From Actinomyces graevenitzii C83 (lineage in GTDB: Bacteria; Actinomycetota; Actinomycetes; Actinomycetales; Actinomycetaceae): 64,000 bases of DNA. The notes beneath the pieces were generated by a model. The model worked only from the letters and a program-made list of their open reading frames with translations, had not been told where the DNA came from and did not search any database. How positions within the stretch are numbered: position 1 is the stretch's first letter; each line of letters begins with the position of its first letter. Below are positions 49,593 through 61,631 of this stretch, piece after piece. Location of the stretch: positions 153,608 through 217,607 of the forward strand of contig NZ_JH470339.1 of NCBI RefSeq assembly GCF_000239695.1, read 5' to 3'. The position numbers and the translations under genes are program-made.

Positions 49593-49766
49593 GGAATTCT
49601 GCTAAAAGAGTTACTAATGTGACTCAAGCTACTGCAGGTAGGTACTAAGGGCTGCTTTTGGTGGAGCATTAGGAGCATAATAGGTACTTAGGAATTGCTG
49701 TAAGGTGAATGTCTTAGACGCAGTAGTTCTATGAAACCTAAACCATCAACCTAAAGGGGGGCTTCG

Positions 49767-50588
49767 GTGCTGGATGTAACCGCACCCGCTCAGCTGGTCA
49801 CGGCTGTAGCCGCGAAAGGTGGATTTGTGCCACCAAGCATCGATGACTTCTTTCCCCCAGCATTGGCATTCTTGAACACCCCGTTCGAGCTCAACCGCAT
49901 CATGCTGGTACGCATCATCATGACGCTAGTGCTAGTGCTGGCATTTGGGATCGGGGCCGCACGCGCCAAGCTAGTGCCTGGACGTTTCCAAAACATGCTG
50001 GAAATGCTGCTGGAATTCGTGCGCAAGAACGTGGCTGAAGACGCGCTAGGTGAGCGTCGCGCTGTGCGCTACACGCCGGTGCTGACCGTAGTTTTCCTAG
50101 GTATCTTGTTTATGAACCTGGCTGGAATTATCCCGGGCCTGCAGGTGGCAGGTACCTCGGTAATTGGTATGCCGCTAGTGTTCGCCATCTTCTCCTACGT
50201 CATTTTCGTGGCGGCAGGTATCAAGGCCTCACACGGCAACCCGTTCAAGTTCTTCAAAGATCAAACCATGCCTAAGGGTGTGCCCGGGGTGCTCTACGTG
50301 CTAGTGACCCCCATTGAAATCTTCTCCACCTTCATCATGCGGCCAGTGACTTTGACACTACGTCTTTTGGCCAACATGGTTTCTGGGCACATCCTGCTAG
50401 CCCTGTGCTTCCTGGCCACCAACGCCCTGTTCTTTGAGGCCAGCGGCTGGATTAAGGGGCTGGGTGTGATCACCCTGGGGCTGGGCCTGGTATTCATCCT
50501 GTTTGAAGCCTTCGTGGCTGTCTTGCAGGCCTACATCTTCGCTCTGCTGACGGCGGTCTACATCGACACTTCGATCTCCGCCCACTGA
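49767..50588 (+). CDS. atpB: ATP synthase F0 subunit a
   Basis: A 273-residue membrane protein. VTLTLRLLANMVSGHILL holds the essential Arg of the proton path, and LFEAFVAVLQAYIFALLTAVYI is the classic last helix. The start at 49767 (GTG) follows AAAGGGGGG. Together with subunits c and b it forms the proton channel of the F0 sector. Confidence 0.95.
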   Translation: MLDVTAPAQLVTAVAAKGGFVPPSIDDFFPPALAFLNTPFELNRIMLVRIIMTLVLVLAFGIGAARAKLVPGRFQNMLEMLLEFVRKNVAEDALGERRAVRYTPVLTVVFLGILFMNLAGIIPGLQVAGTSVIGMPLVFAIFSYVIFVAAGIKASHGNPFKFFKDQTMPKGVPGVLYVLVTPIEIFSTFIMRPVTLTLRLLANMVSGHILLALCFLATNALFFEASGWIKGLGVITLGLGLVFILFEAFVAVLQAYIFALLTAVYIDTSISAH

Positions 50589-50656
50589 TCACCTAGGTAC
50601 TTACTTAGGTAAATAAAGCTATCCTTAACTAACAAAGACCATCGGCTTAAACCTAA

Positions 50657-50890
<234 letters not shown>

Positions 50891-50895
50891 TCATC

Positions 50896-51465
50896 ATGGC
50901 ATCAGCCAGCGTATACACCGCTGTGCTCGCTGCCGCGCAGTCTAGCGAACACAGCGAGCACTCCATCCTGCTGCCAGAGCCGGCTGACCTGATCTGGGGT
51001 TCGCTGTGCTTCGTTGTGATCGCCGTCGTGCTAATTAAGTACGCACTACCTAAGTTCACTGCGATCCTAGATGAGCGTACTGCCAAGATTCAGGCTGGTC
51101 TGGACTTTGCCGAACAGGCCAAATCTGACCGCAGCCGCACTCAGAAAGAAGCTGCGGAACTGGTTGAAGGCGCTCGTCGCGACGCCGCCGCGCTACGCGA
51201 CAAGGCCCACGGTGAAGCTGAACGCATCCTCAGCCAGGCCCGCACCGACGCTGAGGGAGAAGCTGACAAAGCTCTGGCTTCCTCTAAGCGCCAGCTTGAA
51301 GCTGAAACCAGTGCGGCCCGTGAAGCTCTACGCAGTGAAGTCGGCCTGTTGGCAACCGAAATTGCCGAAAAGCTGCTGCGTGCCGAGCTGTCGGATCCCA
51401 AGGCGGCAGCCCGTCTAATCGACGAATCTATCGCCCAGCTTGAAACCGAAACGAGTGTGCGTTGA
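50896..51465 (+). CDS. atpF: ATP synthase F0 subunit b
   Basis: A 189-residue stator subunit. One membrane segment (IWGSLCFVVIAVVLIKYALP, about 34-53) is followed by a long charged helix with many Ala/Glu/Arg (about 55-175), the dimerising stalk. Its stop shares a base with the atpH start (TGATG). Confidence 0.95.
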   Translation: MASASVYTAVLAAAQSSEHSEHSILLPEPADLIWGSLCFVVIAVVLIKYALPKFTAILDERTAKIQAGLDFAEQAKSDRSRTQKEAAELVEGARRDAAALRDKAHGEAERILSQARTDAEGEADKALASSKRQLEAETSAAREALRSEVGLLATEIAEKLLRAELSDPKAAARLIDESIAQLETETSVR

Positions 51466-52256
51466 TGAGCACCGAGCTCACAGCCAAAGCCTGGGCTAGT
51501 CAGCTAGCTGCCGGTGGAAAGCGCTCCGTGGTGCTAGGCCACCAGATGCTGGGCGTGGCTCACATCATTGCTGAAAACCGTCCGCTGCTTAACTCACTTA
51601 CCGACCCTGCCCGCACCAACGCGGATAAGCAGAAACTGGCACGTGAAATCTTTACCGGCACAGCGGACGCGGCAGTGGTGGAGCAGCTTTGCGAACTGGT
51701 GACCGGCCACTGGCTAGACCCCATCAAACTACTGACGCGCATGCACGATCTAGGTATCGAATCGGTTATCGCCGGTTCGGTCAGTGCCTCCGTGCCAGTT
51801 GAAGATGAGCTCTTCGCGGTAATCAACGTGCTAAAGCATGACCGCCAGCTACGCCAAGCCCTAGATCCTTCGCGTCTTAGCACCGCAGACCAGCGCGCGC
51901 AGCTAGCCACCAGGTTGTTCGAAAGCCAGCTTTCAGAAGCTGCGCTGACCCTCCTAGTGTGGTGCGCCCGCCACGAGGTGCGTGCCGGTATCACCTACAA
52001 CCTGCGCCGTGTGTGCGAGCTCGCCGCACGCCGTCGGGGCCTGGTGATTGCCGACGTGACCAGCGCCGTCGAGCTAACCCAAGCCCAGCAGAAGCGTCTG
52101 ATCGGGGCCCTAGCCAAGCTCACCGGGCACGGCGTCGAACTGCACCTAGAGGTAGACCCTGAGGTGATTGGCGGCCTGCGCATCCTGGTCGACGATCGCC
52201 TATACGACAACACCACCCGCAGCGCCCTCAAGGCACTGCGCACCCAAATCGCTTAA
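51465..52256 (+). CDS. atpH: ATP synthase F1 subunit delta
   Basis: A 263-residue delta subunit, an all-helical N-terminal part plus C-terminal [20 protein letters not shown] and [22 protein letters not shown], the conserved ending. It connects the b stalk to the alpha subunits. ATG 51465 is preferred to the adjacent TTG 51462. Confidence 0.94.
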   Translation: MSTELTAKAWASQLAAGGKRSVVLGHQMLGVAHIIAENRPLLNSLTDPARTNADKQKLAREIFTGTADAAVVEQLCELVTGHWLDPIKLLTRMHDLGIESVIAGSVSASVPVEDELFAVINVLKHDRQLRQALDPSRLSTADQRAQLATRLFESQLSEAALTLLVWCARHEVRAGITYNLRRVCELAARRRGLVIADVTSAVELTQAQQKRLIGALAKLTGHGVELHLEVDPEVIGGLRILVDDRLYDNTTRSALKALRTQIA

Positions 52257-52269
52257 ACATTCCGTGCCG

Positions 52270-52284
52270 GTAACGGCAGTAAAT
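52270..52284 (+). promoter_or_regulatory. 15-bp element before atpA, shared with atpC
   Basis: GTAACGGCAGTAAAT lies 18 bases before the atpA start. The same 15 bases occur at 56466-56480, 21 bases before atpC, and were not noticed elsewhere. Confidence 0.5.
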
Positions 52285-52302
52285 GAGGTAAGGAACCGCA
52301 AT

Positions 52303-53937
52303 ATGGCTGAGCTGAGTATCTCTCCCGCAGAGATTCGCAGTGCTCTAAATGAGTTTGTTAGCTCCTACCGCGCCACCGACGTGGCCGGTGAAGAAGTCGG
52401 TCAGGTCGTGTTTGCTGCCGACGGTATCGCCCACGTGGAGGGGCTGGCCGGCACCATGGCCAACGAGCTGCTGTCTTTCGAAGATGGCACTCTAGGTATG
52501 GCCATGAACCTGGAAGAGCGCCAGATCGGCGTCGTCGTTCTAGGTGACTACACCGGCATTGAAGAAGGACAGCCCGTACGCCGTACCGGCGAGGTGCTGT
52601 CCGTGCCGGTCGGTGACGGCTACCTGGGCCGCGTAGTAGACCCGCTGGGTAAGCCCATCGACGGTCTAGGTGAGATCACCGATCTAGAAGGACGCCGCGC
52701 TTTGGAGCTACAGGCTCCCGGCGTTATGCAGCGTAAGAGCGTGCACGAGCCGCTGCAGACCGGCCTTAAGGCCATTGACTCCATGATCCCGATTGGTCGC
52801 GGCCAGCGCCAGCTGATCATTGGTGACCGCCAGACCGGTAAGACCGCTATTGCCCTGGACACCATTTTGAACCAGCGTGACAACTGGCTCAGCGGTGACC
52901 CCAACAAGCAGGTGCGCTGCATCTATGTAGCCATCGGTCAGAAGGGCTCCACCATTGCCTCGGTGCGACGCACCCTGGAAGAGGCCGGCGCGCTGGAATA
53001 CACCACCATCGTGGCCTCGCCCGCCTCAGACCCGGCCGGCTTCAAGTACCTAGCTCCCTACACCGGTAGTGCCATCGGTCAGCACTGGATGTACAACTCC
53101 AAGCACGTGCTGATTGTTTTCGATGACCTATCCAAGCAGGCTGAAGCTTACCGTGCAGTGTCACTGCTGCTGCGTCGTCCCCCGGGCCGTGAAGCCTACC
53201 CCGGTGACGTCTTCTACCTGCACTCTCGTCTGCTAGAGCGTTGCGCCAAGCTATCAGATGACCTCGGTGGCGGTTCCATGACGGGTCTGCCCATCATTGA
53301 GACCAAGGCCAACGACGTTTCGGCATACATTCCCACCAACGTCATTTCCATTACCGACGGCCAGATCTTCCTACAGTCCGACCTGTTCAACTCCGACCAG
53401 CGCCCGGCTGTTGACGTAGGTGTCTCGGTATCCCGTGTGGGTGGTGCCGCGCAGATCAAGGCTATGAAGAAGGTCTCCGGTACCCTCAAGATCACCTTGG
53501 CCCAGTACCGCTCCATGCAGGCCTTCGCTATGTTCGCCTCCGACCTGGACGCCGCCACGCGCGCCCAGCTCACCCGTGGTGCTCGCCTGATGGAACTGCT
53601 AAAGCAGCCCCAGTACACCCCCTACAAGGTCCAAGACCAGGTAGCCAGTGTGTGGGCAGGTACCAACGGTTATCTCGACGACGTCGCCCTTAAGGACGTA
53701 TCTCGTTTCGAGAAGGAGATGCTCAACTACCTGCACTCGGAAACCGACGTACTAGAGACCATCGCCACCACCGGTCAGCTGACCGATGAGACTGAAGACA
53801 AGCTGCGTAAGGCTGTTGAGGCTTTCCGCACCACCTTCATGGGTAACGGCGCACTGCTAGACGCTGAGGTGGCTGAGCTTGAAGATGCCCCTGCTGCCGA
53901 GCACACCGTAGAGCAGATCGAAGTCAAGCGAGGCTGA
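52303..53937 (+). CDS. atpA: ATP synthase F1 subunit alpha
   Basis: A 544-residue alpha subunit. [13 protein letters not shown] is the P-loop (about 174-186), [16 protein letters not shown] the signature, and [19 protein letters not shown] the C-terminal part. The start ATG 52303 follows AAGGAACC; a longer open frame overlaps atpH and is not used. It forms the non-catalytic nucleotide sites of F1. Confidence 0.97.
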   Translation: MAELSISPAEIRSALNEFVSSYRATDVAGEEVGQVVFAADGIAHVEGLAGTMANELLSFEDGTLGMAMNLEERQIGVVVLGDYTGIEEGQPVRRTGEVLSVPVGDGYLGRVVDPLGKPIDGLGEITDLEGRRALELQAPGVMQRKSVHEPLQTGLKAIDSMIPIGRGQRQLIIGDRQTGKTAIALDTILNQRDNWLSGDPNKQVRCIYVAIGQKGSTIASVRRTLEEAGALEYTTIVASPASDPAGFKYLAPYTGSAIGQHWMYNSKHVLIVFDDLSKQAEAYRAVSLLLRRPPGREAYPGDVFYLHSRLLERCAKLSDDLGGGSMTGLPIIETKANDVSAYIPTNVISITDGQIFLQSDLFNSDQRPAVDVGVSVSRVGGAAQIKAMKKVSGTLKITLAQYRSMQAFAMFASDLDAATRAQLTRGARLMELLKQPQYTPYKVQDQVASVWAGTNGYLDDVALKDVSRFEKEMLNYLHSETDVLETIATTGQLTDETEDKLRKAVEAFRTTFMGNGALLDAEVAELEDAPAAEHTVEQIEVKRG

Positions 53938-53938
53938 G

Positions 53939-54883
53939 GTGGCTGGAGCACAACGCGTTTATAAGCAGAGGATTAACTCCACCAAAACCCTGAAAAAGGT
54001 GTTTAGGGCTATGGAGCTAATCGCTGCCTCGCGCATTGGCGCGGCCCGCGAAGCCGCCCAGAGCTCGGGTCCTTACAATGCGGCGCTATCTCGCGCAGTG
54101 GCGGCACTAGCCTCTTACTCGGGCTTAGATCACCCCATCACTCGTGAGCGCACCGACACCAACCGGGTTGCGGTACTGGTAGTCACTTCTGACCGTGGTA
54201 TGGCCGGGGCTTACTCGGCCACCATCCTGCGTGAAAGTGAACGCCTCATCGAGCACCTGGTTGAAGAGGGCAAAGAGCCGGTTATTTACACCTGTGGCCG
54301 CCGCGCCCAAGGCTACTTCTCCTTCCGCGACCGCCCGGTAGAAAAGTCTTGGGTGGGCGAGTCTGACCGTCCCAGCCCGCAAATGATTGACGATATTTCG
54401 GCAACTTTGCTCAGTACCTTCCTGGCTAAGCCTGAAGACGGCGCCGTAAGTGAAGTGCACATCGTCTTTACACGCTTCAAAACCATGGTCAGCCAGGTGC
54501 CTGAAGTGCGTCGTATGCTGCCGCTGCGCGTGGTGGATGTGGAAGGTCCCGGTGAACTGGTCCGTGAAGACGTGGCCGCCACCCAGGAGCGTTTCCACGC
54601 TGAAGAAACTACCGCCATGCCGCTGTATGAGTTTGAGCCTTCCAGTGCGGAAGTACTCAACGCCCTACTGCCGCGCTATGTAGCCAGCCGTATCAATGAC
54701 GCGCTGCTGCAAAGCGCCGCCAGTGAGCTGGCTAGCCGTCAGCGCGCCATGCACACGGCCACCGACAATGCCGAAGAACTCATCACTACTTACACCCGTC
54801 TGGCAAACGCCGCTCGACAGGGTGAAATCACCCAGGAAATCACCGAAATTGTTTCCGGTGCTGACGCCCTGGCGGGAAAGTAA
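53939..54883 (+). CDS. atpG: ATP synthase F1 subunit gamma
   Basis: A 314-residue central-stalk subunit starting at GTG 53939, one base after the atpA stop. The N-terminal coiled coil AGAQRVYKQRINSTKTLKKV and C-terminal YVASRINDALLQSAASELAS are the conserved helices; VLVVTSDRGMAGAYSA is the Rossmann part. Confidence 0.96.
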   Translation: MAGAQRVYKQRINSTKTLKKVFRAMELIAASRIGAAREAAQSSGPYNAALSRAVAALASYSGLDHPITRERTDTNRVAVLVVTSDRGMAGAYSATILRESERLIEHLVEEGKEPVIYTCGRRAQGYFSFRDRPVEKSWVGESDRPSPQMIDDISATLLSTFLAKPEDGAVSEVHIVFTRFKTMVSQVPEVRRMLPLRVVDVEGPGELVREDVAATQERFHAEETTAMPLYEFEPSSAEVLNALLPRYVASRINDALLQSAASELASRQRAMHTATDNAEELITTYTRLANAARQGEITQEITEIVSGADALAGK

Positions 54884-54913
54884 ACGCCCAGATAGAACAC
54901 GGAAGAACGATAA

Positions 54914-56344
<1,431 letters not shown>

Positions 56345-56352
56345 TCGGCTTA

Positions 56353-56382
56353 CGTCCCGCCTGGGGTTACCTGGGCGGGACG
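56353..56382 (+). terminator. Hairpin between atpD and atpC
   Basis: CGTCCCGCC and GGCGGGACG form a 9-bp stem with a 12-base loop nine bases after the atpD stop. No T-run follows, so it may set the ratio of beta to epsilon by processing or partial termination. The 157-base gap is unusually wide for this operon. Confidence 0.5.
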
Positions 56383-56465
56383 GCGACGGCGCCCCTAGCC
56401 CCGGCAGTTTAGCTCCGGCAGTGGGGTGGGCGGCGTCGTCGGAAATTAAGTGACGCCCCAGTGAC

Positions 56466-56480
56466 GTAACGGCAGTAAAT
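56466..56480 (+). promoter_or_regulatory. 15-bp element before atpC, shared with atpA
   Basis: GTAACGGCAGTAAAT, identical to 52270-52284, at a comparable distance (21 bases) from the start codon. Confidence 0.5.
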
Positions 56481-56501
56481 TAACCAAGCCAGGAGAAAAA
56501 A

Positions 56502-56846
56502 GTGAGCAAGCTAAACGTTGAGATTGTCTCCCTGCGCAGGCAGGTATTCAGCGGGCAGGCAGACAGCGTTTCGCTGCCCACCGTCACCGGCGCACTGGGT
56601 GTACTACCTGGCCGCGCCCCGGTGCTGGCCCTTCTTGGTGACGGATATGTGCAGGTGGAGGGCGATAAGCCCTACCGTGTGCATGTGCGTGGGGGATTCT
56701 GTTCAGTTGACCATGACCAGGTCACCGTGGCCGCCGACGCTGTGGGTGAGGACGAAGTTGGCAGCCTCGATGTCGAAAGCATCGAGGTAGATACCAAGGT
56801 TGAGCACGTCGCTCTCGCTGCTTTGGATGGTGACGACCTAGACTAA
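56502..56846 (+). CDS. atpC: ATP synthase F1 subunit epsilon
   Basis: A 114-residue epsilon subunit with the beta-sandwich LNVEIVSLRRQVFSGQADSV, LPTVTGALGVLPGRAPVLAL and VHVRGGFCSVDHDQVTV. The C-terminal helical hairpin is reduced to a short acidic tail, as in some actinobacteria. GTG start after AGGAGA. Confidence 0.92.
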   Translation: MSKLNVEIVSLRRQVFSGQADSVSLPTVTGALGVLPGRAPVLALLGDGYVQVEGDKPYRVHVRGGFCSVDHDQVTVAADAVGEDEVGSLDVESIEVDTKVEHVALAALDGDDLD

Positions 56847-56851
56847 TACCC

Positions 56852-57250
56852 ATGCACGCTGTCTGGGTATGGGGTCTAATTGCACTGGTTGCGGCGCTAA
56901 TCGCGCTAGTACTGTTTTTTGTTCGTCTGCGTACGCTATCTGCCCGAGTGGGGGCTTTCGAGTGTGCGCTAGCCGTTAAATCTGGTTGGATGGGCGGCAT
57001 CGCCCAGATGCGTAGTGAAACCCTTGACTGGTATCGCATCGTGTCTGCCTCACCCAGCCCGCGCCTGCGCATTGAACGCAGGTTTGTGGAGTTAAGCCAG
57101 CCGCGTCGTCGAGTTAATGGCGGCAGCGTGGTGGAAGTGACCCTCACCTATGGGCAGACCGAATACGAGCTGGCTATGGCTGAAGAATTCCATTCGGCGC
57201 TGGTGGCCTGGGCCGATTCTGCTGCCCCGCGTGCAGAGGGCTTTGTATAG
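56852..57250 (+). CDS. DUF2550 family membrane protein
   Basis: A 132-residue protein with one N-terminal membrane segment (GLIALVAALIALVLFFVRL) and a DUF2550 soluble part (WMGGIAQMRSETLDWYRIVS, then LRIERRFVELSQPRRR). It follows atpC by five bases, its usual place in actinobacteria. Function unknown. Confidence 0.88.
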   Translation: MHAVWVWGLIALVAALIALVLFFVRLRTLSARVGAFECALAVKSGWMGGIAQMRSETLDWYRIVSASPSPRLRIERRFVELSQPRRRVNGGSVVEVTLTYGQTEYELAMAEEFHSALVAWADSAAPRAEGFV

Positions 57251-57251
57251 T

Positions 57252-57300
57252 TCCAAGGCCTACTAGCCCCAAGGCCTACTAACCCCAAGGCCTACTAAAC
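57252..57300. repeat. Three tandem ~17-bp units
   Basis: CCAAGGCCTACTA is repeated three times with CCCC-type spacers, directly after the DUF2550 stop and before palindrome copy 6. Confidence 0.8.
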
Positions 57301-57320
57301 ACTACACAAAAACTGACATT

Positions 57321-57369
57321 TCGTCCCTTCCCTATAAAACCCCATGGAAAAATCACCTGTGAAGGATGA
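57321..57369. repeat. Dispersed palindrome, copy 6 (decayed right arm)
   Basis: The left arm TCGTCCCTTCCCTATAA (57321-57337) and flank ACTGACATT are intact, and GATGATTTTGGGTGTA follows as in copy 5. The right arm has degraded to TCACCTGTGAAGGATGA, so the full hairpin no longer forms. Confidence 0.75.
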
Positions 57370-57397
57370 TTTTGGGTGTAAATGATTGGGTTATCCA

Positions 57398-58093
57398 ATG
57401 CGCTTGCTGATTGCTGACTGCTCTGTTGACTACTCTGGCCGCCTAAGTGCCCACCTTCCCAAAGCCAAGCGGCTAATCATGTTTAAAGCTGACGGCTCAG
57501 TGCTAATTCACTCCGACGGCGGCTCCTACAAGCCCCTTAACTGGATGATGCCCCCGCTAAGCGTGGAAGAACTAGACATCGACGCCGAACACCAGCAGGC
57601 CGGGGTAGTGCAGCTGCTCGACGTGCGCTCTGCCAAAACTGATGACCGCCTGCGTATCCGTATCTACCAGGTATATGCCGACGTTAATGAAGAGCTAGGG
57701 GCAGAGCCTGGATTGACTAAAGACGGCGTGGAAGCCCACCTGCAAGAACTGTTAGCCCAGCAAATTGAGCTGCTAGGCCCCGGCCACCGCCTGATCCGCC
57801 GCGAGTACTACACCGCCATCGGCCCGGTAGACATTTTGGCTAAAGACGCTGATGACCACACTGTGGCCGTGGAAATTAAGCGCGTAGGCGGCATCGACGG
57901 CGTCGAGCAGCTAACCCGCTACCGTGAGTTGCTAGACCGCGACCCGCTACTGGCCCCAGTCAAGGCCGTGTTCGCCGCCCAAACCATTAAACCCCAGGCC
58001 CGCACATTGGCTGAAGATCGCGGCATCACTTGTCTGATCTTGGACTATGACGCTATGCGCGGCATGGACGACGCTGACTCCCGCTTGTTCTAA
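57398..58093 (+). CDS. nucS: Mismatch-specific endonuclease NucS/EndoMS
   Basis: A 231-residue protein replacing MutSL in actinobacteria. [20 protein letters not shown] is the usual start; [10 protein letters not shown] and [20 protein letters not shown] hold the catalytic Asp, Glu and Lys. The extreme C-terminus DSRLF fits the sliding-clamp-binding peptide. ATG 57398 is chosen over TTG 57386. It probably has its own promoter since palindrome copy 6 separates it from the operon before. Confidence 0.95.
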   Translation: MRLLIADCSVDYSGRLSAHLPKAKRLIMFKADGSVLIHSDGGSYKPLNWMMPPLSVEELDIDAEHQQAGVVQLLDVRSAKTDDRLRIRIYQVYADVNEELGAEPGLTKDGVEAHLQELLAQQIELLGPGHRLIRREYYTAIGPVDILAKDADDHTVAVEIKRVGGIDGVEQLTRYRELLDRDPLLAPVKAVFAAQTIKPQARTLAEDRGITCLILDYDAMRGMDDADSRLF

Positions 58094-58179
58094 CAGGGCG
58101 CCATTAAGTAGCTCAAAAATCACTTTTAACAGTGACTTTAACGCTCTAAAAGCGCACAAAGGGCAGATAAACTGGGCAC

Positions 58180-59415
58180 ATGAGCAAAGAAGCCAGTTTC
58201 GCCCTACGCGGGCGAGTTGTACTACCCGAAACCATCCTGTTAGACGGCCTAGTTGTTGTTAACGGTTCACACCTGTTGTGGGTGGGGGAAGCTGAGCAGG
58301 CCGCAGCTGCCGGTTTTGCCCGCGAACTTGAGCAAGCCAGCCCTGCTCCCGAGGGCGGCTACCTGCTGCCTGGCCTGATCGACGTGCACTGTCACGGCGG
58401 CGGCGGAGAGTCGTTCCCCAACGCCACCACCCGCGAGCAGGCCATGACCGCCGTGCTTGAGCATCGCCGTCACGGCACCACCACCATTGTCACCTCTTGC
58501 GTCACCGCCAGCCCCGAGGTGCTGCGTGAACGCACCAAGCTGCTGGCAGATTTGGCTGATGAGGGCGAAATTGCCGGTATCCACTATGAGGGCCCATTCG
58601 TTTCAGTTGAGCGCTGCGGCGCCCAGGATCCTACCTACATCATTGACCCTGACGCTGAACTAACCCGTGAGTTGCTGCAATTGGGGCGCGGGCATGTGGT
58701 CACCATGACTATCGCCCCCGAAAAGCCGGGTTTGCTGGGTGACGACGGCGTAATCGAGGCCCTGCTTGAGGGCGGAGCGCTGCCTTCCTTTGGACACACT
58801 GACTCTGGCGCCGAGCCGGTACGTCGCTGCCTGGAGGAAACCGACCGGCGTATTTGGTCGCGTCTAGCCACCGACAAGCCAGTGCGTTCAGAGCGTGCCA
58901 CCGCCACCCACCTGTTTAACGGGATGCGTCCCATTCACCACCGTGACCCCGGCCCCGTGCCCGAGGTGGTGGCTGGTGCCCAGCGCGGCGAGGTTATTGC
59001 TGAGCTTATTGGCGACGGCGTACACCTGGCGCCAGCTATCGTGCGCGACCTATTCGACACTCTGGGCCCAGCCAACCTGGTGCTGATCACTGACGCTATG
59101 GCTGCGGCGGGTATGGCTGACGGCTCCTATGTGCTCGGTTCCCAGCCGGTTACTGTGGCCGACGGCGTAGCTCGCCTAACCGAAGGCGGGGCGATTGCGG
59201 GCGGCACTGCCCACCTGATCGACGTCGTGCGCACCACCTGGCACGCTGGGGTGGCGCTAGAGGACGCCGTCTACGCCGCCAGTGTGCAGGGCGCCGAGAT
59301 CCTAGGCGACCCTGCCCGTGGCGAGTTGGCCGCCGGGATGATTGCTGACGTGGTGGTAACCGACTGCGATCTGAACCCGGTTGAGGTGTACCGCGCCGGG
59401 CAGCTGGTTAAGTAG
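58180..59415 (+). CDS. nagA: N-acetylglucosamine-6-phosphate deacetylase
   Basis: A 411-residue amidohydrolase. GLIDVHCHGGGGESF is the metal-binding His-x-His, HRRHGTTTIVTS and IAGIHYEGPFVS (Glu) follow, then SFGHTDSGAEPVR, THLFNGMRPIHHRDPG and LITDAMAAAGM (catalytic Asp). It deacetylates GlcNAc-6-P in amino-sugar recycling. No nagB lies near. A strong terminator follows. Confidence 0.94.
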   Translation: MSKEASFALRGRVVLPETILLDGLVVVNGSHLLWVGEAEQAAAAGFARELEQASPAPEGGYLLPGLIDVHCHGGGGESFPNATTREQAMTAVLEHRRHGTTTIVTSCVTASPEVLRERTKLLADLADEGEIAGIHYEGPFVSVERCGAQDPTYIIDPDAELTRELLQLGRGHVVTMTIAPEKPGLLGDDGVIEALLEGGALPSFGHTDSGAEPVRRCLEETDRRIWSRLATDKPVRSERATATHLFNGMRPIHHRDPGPVPEVVAGAQRGEVIAELIGDGVHLAPAIVRDLFDTLGPANLVLITDAMAAAGMADGSYVLGSQPVTVADGVARLTEGGAIAGGTAHLIDVVRTTWHAGVALEDAVYAASVQGAEILGDPARGELAAGMIADVVVTDCDLNPVEVYRAGQLVK

Positions 59416-59440
59416 CCAGCTGGTTAAGTAGTTCTTGGTT

Positions 59441-59497
59441 TTAAGGGCGCAGGCATTAGCGGCTTAGTTGCTGCGTTAAATTGCCTGCGCCCTTTAA
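59441..59497. terminator. Terminator after nagA
   Basis: TTAAGGGCGCAGGCA (59441-59455) and TGCCTGCGCCCTTTAA (59482-59497) form a 15-bp stem with one bulge. Confidence 0.8.
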
Positions 59498-59548
59498 GAT
59501 GTGACTATAGCGACTACGTCGGCACCCAATTTAAAGTGAGGATCACGC

Positions 59549-60226
59549 ATGGCTAACCTAGCAGCGGTGCTTTTTGACATGGACGGCACCCTGGTGGATT
59601 CAGAGATCATCTGGGAAGAGTTTTTGCGCTCAGAATGCGCTAAGCGAGGGGTGCTCATTGACCAGCAAACTCGTGAAAAAATGCGTGGGGCCTCACGTGA
59701 CTTTACCGCCAACTTGATGGTGGAGTTGGGTACGGTAAAAGACCTGGCCGGCGGCTATGAGTTCTATGCGATTGTGGCCAAACAGGTAGCGCAGCGTATT
59801 GCTGAAGCACCCCCGTTTGAGCCGGGCGCCCAGGAACTAGTGCATGCCCTACATGAGGCCGGCATCAAGATTGCTATTGTTTCGGCTTCGCCGCGCGGCG
59901 TGATTGAACCGGTAGCTGACGCACTAGGCGTAGTTGACCTGGTGGTTTCCGGTGAAGACTCAGAGCTAGGCAAGCCCTGGCCGGACCCCTATGAACTGGC
60001 ACTACACAAGTTCAATGTGGGCCGCGCTAACGCAGTGGTATTGGAGGACTCCATTAACGGGGTAGCCGCTGCCCGTGGCGGCGGCATCGCTGCCATGCAG
60101 ATTTCACGTCAGCGTGCCTTTGCCACTGACCCGGGCATCTTGGTGGTGCCCTCGATTGCAGCAGTAGACCAGCCCCTAATCGAAGCCTGGCTGGAATCCT
60201 GCCGCCGCCGCGCCGTCGTCGGCTAA
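59549..60226 (+). CDS. HAD-family phosphatase (beta-phosphoglucomutase-like)
   Basis: A 225-residue HAD hydrolase. [13 protein letters not shown] (Asp 10 and Asp 12) is motif [12 protein letters not shown] motif [10 protein letters not shown] motif III Lys and [12 protein letters not shown] motif IV. The helical cap between residues 15 and 85 is that of the Gph/PGMB subfamily that acts on small sugar phosphates. Exact substrate not predictable. Confidence 0.9.
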   Translation: MANLAAVLFDMDGTLVDSEIIWEEFLRSECAKRGVLIDQQTREKMRGASRDFTANLMVELGTVKDLAGGYEFYAIVAKQVAQRIAEAPPFEPGAQELVHALHEAGIKIAIVSASPRGVIEPVADALGVVDLVVSGEDSELGKPWPDPYELALHKFNVGRANAVVLEDSINGVAAARGGGIAAMQISRQRAFATDPGILVVPSIAAVDQPLIEAWLESCRRRAVVG

Positions 60227-60338
60227 AAACACCCTAAAAACCGCAACTGCGGCCCTGCCCCTGGCCAAAAGCTGGCAGCAAAACCGTAGCAAAACCGCAG
60301 CAAAACCCCTAAAACCGAACCAGACCTTAAGGCGGACC

Positions 60339-61631
60339 ATGTCACTTACAGACCAGACCCTGCAAGAATTCGACCCTGAGATCGCAGCTATCCTTGACGC
60401 GGAGCTGGAGCGCCAGCGCGACGGTTTAGAGATGATCGCCAGTGAAAACTTTGTGCCCCGTGCAGTGCTGCAGGCCCAAGGAAGCGTGCTAACCAACAAG
60501 TACGCGGAAGGTTACCCGGGCCGTCGTTACTACGGCGGCTGCGAGGAGGTAGACAAGGCCGAAAACCTGGCCATTGAGCGCGCCAAAGCTGTGTTTGGGG
60601 CCCAATGGGTCAATGTGCAGCCGCACTCGGGGGCCCAGGCCAACGCCGCTGTGCTGCACGCCCTGGCCCAGCCGGGAGACACCATTTTGGGCCTGAGCCT
60701 AGCCCACGGCGGTCACTTAACCCACGGCATGAGGATTAACTTCTCCGGCAAGGTTTACCACGCCACCGCCTATGAGGTTGACCGCGAATCGATGCGCATT
60801 GAAATGGATCAGGTGCGCGCCGTGGCCAAGGCCGAAAAGCCCAGCGTGATTATTGCTGGCTGGTCGGCTTACCCGCGCCACCTGGACTTTGCGGCTTTCC
60901 GCGAGATTGCTGACGAGGTTGGCGCCGCCCTGTGGGTGGATATGGCCCACTTTGCCGGGCTGGTGGCGGCGGGGCTGCACCCCTCACCACTGCCGTATGC
61001 GGACGTTGTTTCCACCACCGTGCACAAGACCCTAGCTGGGCCGCGCTCTGGCATGCTGCTGTCTAACCGGGGCGAGCAGTGGGGTAAGAAACTTAACTCG
61101 GCTGTGTTCCCCGGCCAGCAGGGCGGCCCGCTGATGCACGTTATTGCCGCTAAGGCGGTGGCTATGAAGGCTGCGGGCACTGAAGAATTTGTGGACCGTC
61201 AGCGGCGCACCTTGCAGGGGGCGCAGCTGATCGCCCAGCGCCTGCTAGCCGACGACGTTAGCAGCGCCGGCATCCAGGTGGTTACCGGCGGCACCGACGT
61301 ACACCTGGTGCTGGTTGACCTGCGTGACAGCGCACTAGACGGGCAACAAGCTGAGGACCTGCTGGCACAGATTGGCATCACCGTTAACCGCAACGCGGTG
61401 CCTTTCGACCCGCGCCCGCCGCGAGTAACCTCCGGCCTGCGTATTGGCACCCCGGCTTTGGCCACGCGCGGCTTTGGCGCCGCCGAGTTTGGTGAGGTAG
61501 CTGAGATTATTGCGGCTGTGCTTAAGGCTGGCGCCACTGATAGCGTCAGCCAGGAGCTGCTAGAGACGCTGCGCGGGCGGGTTACTAACCTGACCAAGGC
61601 CTTCCCGCTCTACCCGGGCCTGGTGCAGTGA
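60339..61631 (+). CDS. glyA: Serine hydroxymethyltransferase
   Basis: A 430-residue PLP enzyme converting serine and tetrahydrofolate to glycine and methylene-[23 protein letters not shown] and [14 protein letters not shown] are the N-terminal landmarks, [12 protein letters not shown] the cofactor Asp, and [15 protein letters not shown] holds the Schiff-base Lys. The folD start overlaps its stop (GTGA). The leader (60227-60338) contains AGCAAAACCG units in tandem and no riboswitch that could be recognised. Confidence 0.97.
   Translation: MSLTDQTLQEFDPEIAAILDAELERQRDGLEMIASENFVPRAVLQAQGSVLTNKYAEGYPGRRYYGGCEEVDKAENLAIERAKAVFGAQWVNVQPHSGAQANAAVLHALAQPGDTILGLSLAHGGHLTHGMRINFSGKVYHATAYEVDRESMRIEMDQVRAVAKAEKPSVIIAGWSAYPRHLDFAAFREIADEVGAALWVDMAHFAGLVAAGLHPSPLPYADVVSTTVHKTLAGPRSGMLLSNRGEQWGKKLNSAVFPGQQGGPLMHVIAAKAVAMKAAGTEEFVDRQRRTLQGAQLIAQRLLADDVSSAGIQVVTGGTDVHLVLVDLRDSALDGQQAEDLLAQIGITVNRNAVPFDPRPPRVTSGLRIGTPALATRGFGAAEFGEVAEIIAAVLKAGATDSVSQELLETLRGRVTNLTKAFPLYPGLVQ

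Noticed and set aside
60227..60338. Glycine or THF riboswitch before glyA
   Set aside because: The leader is short and made of AGCAAAACCG-like tandem units; no conserved riboswitch core was found.
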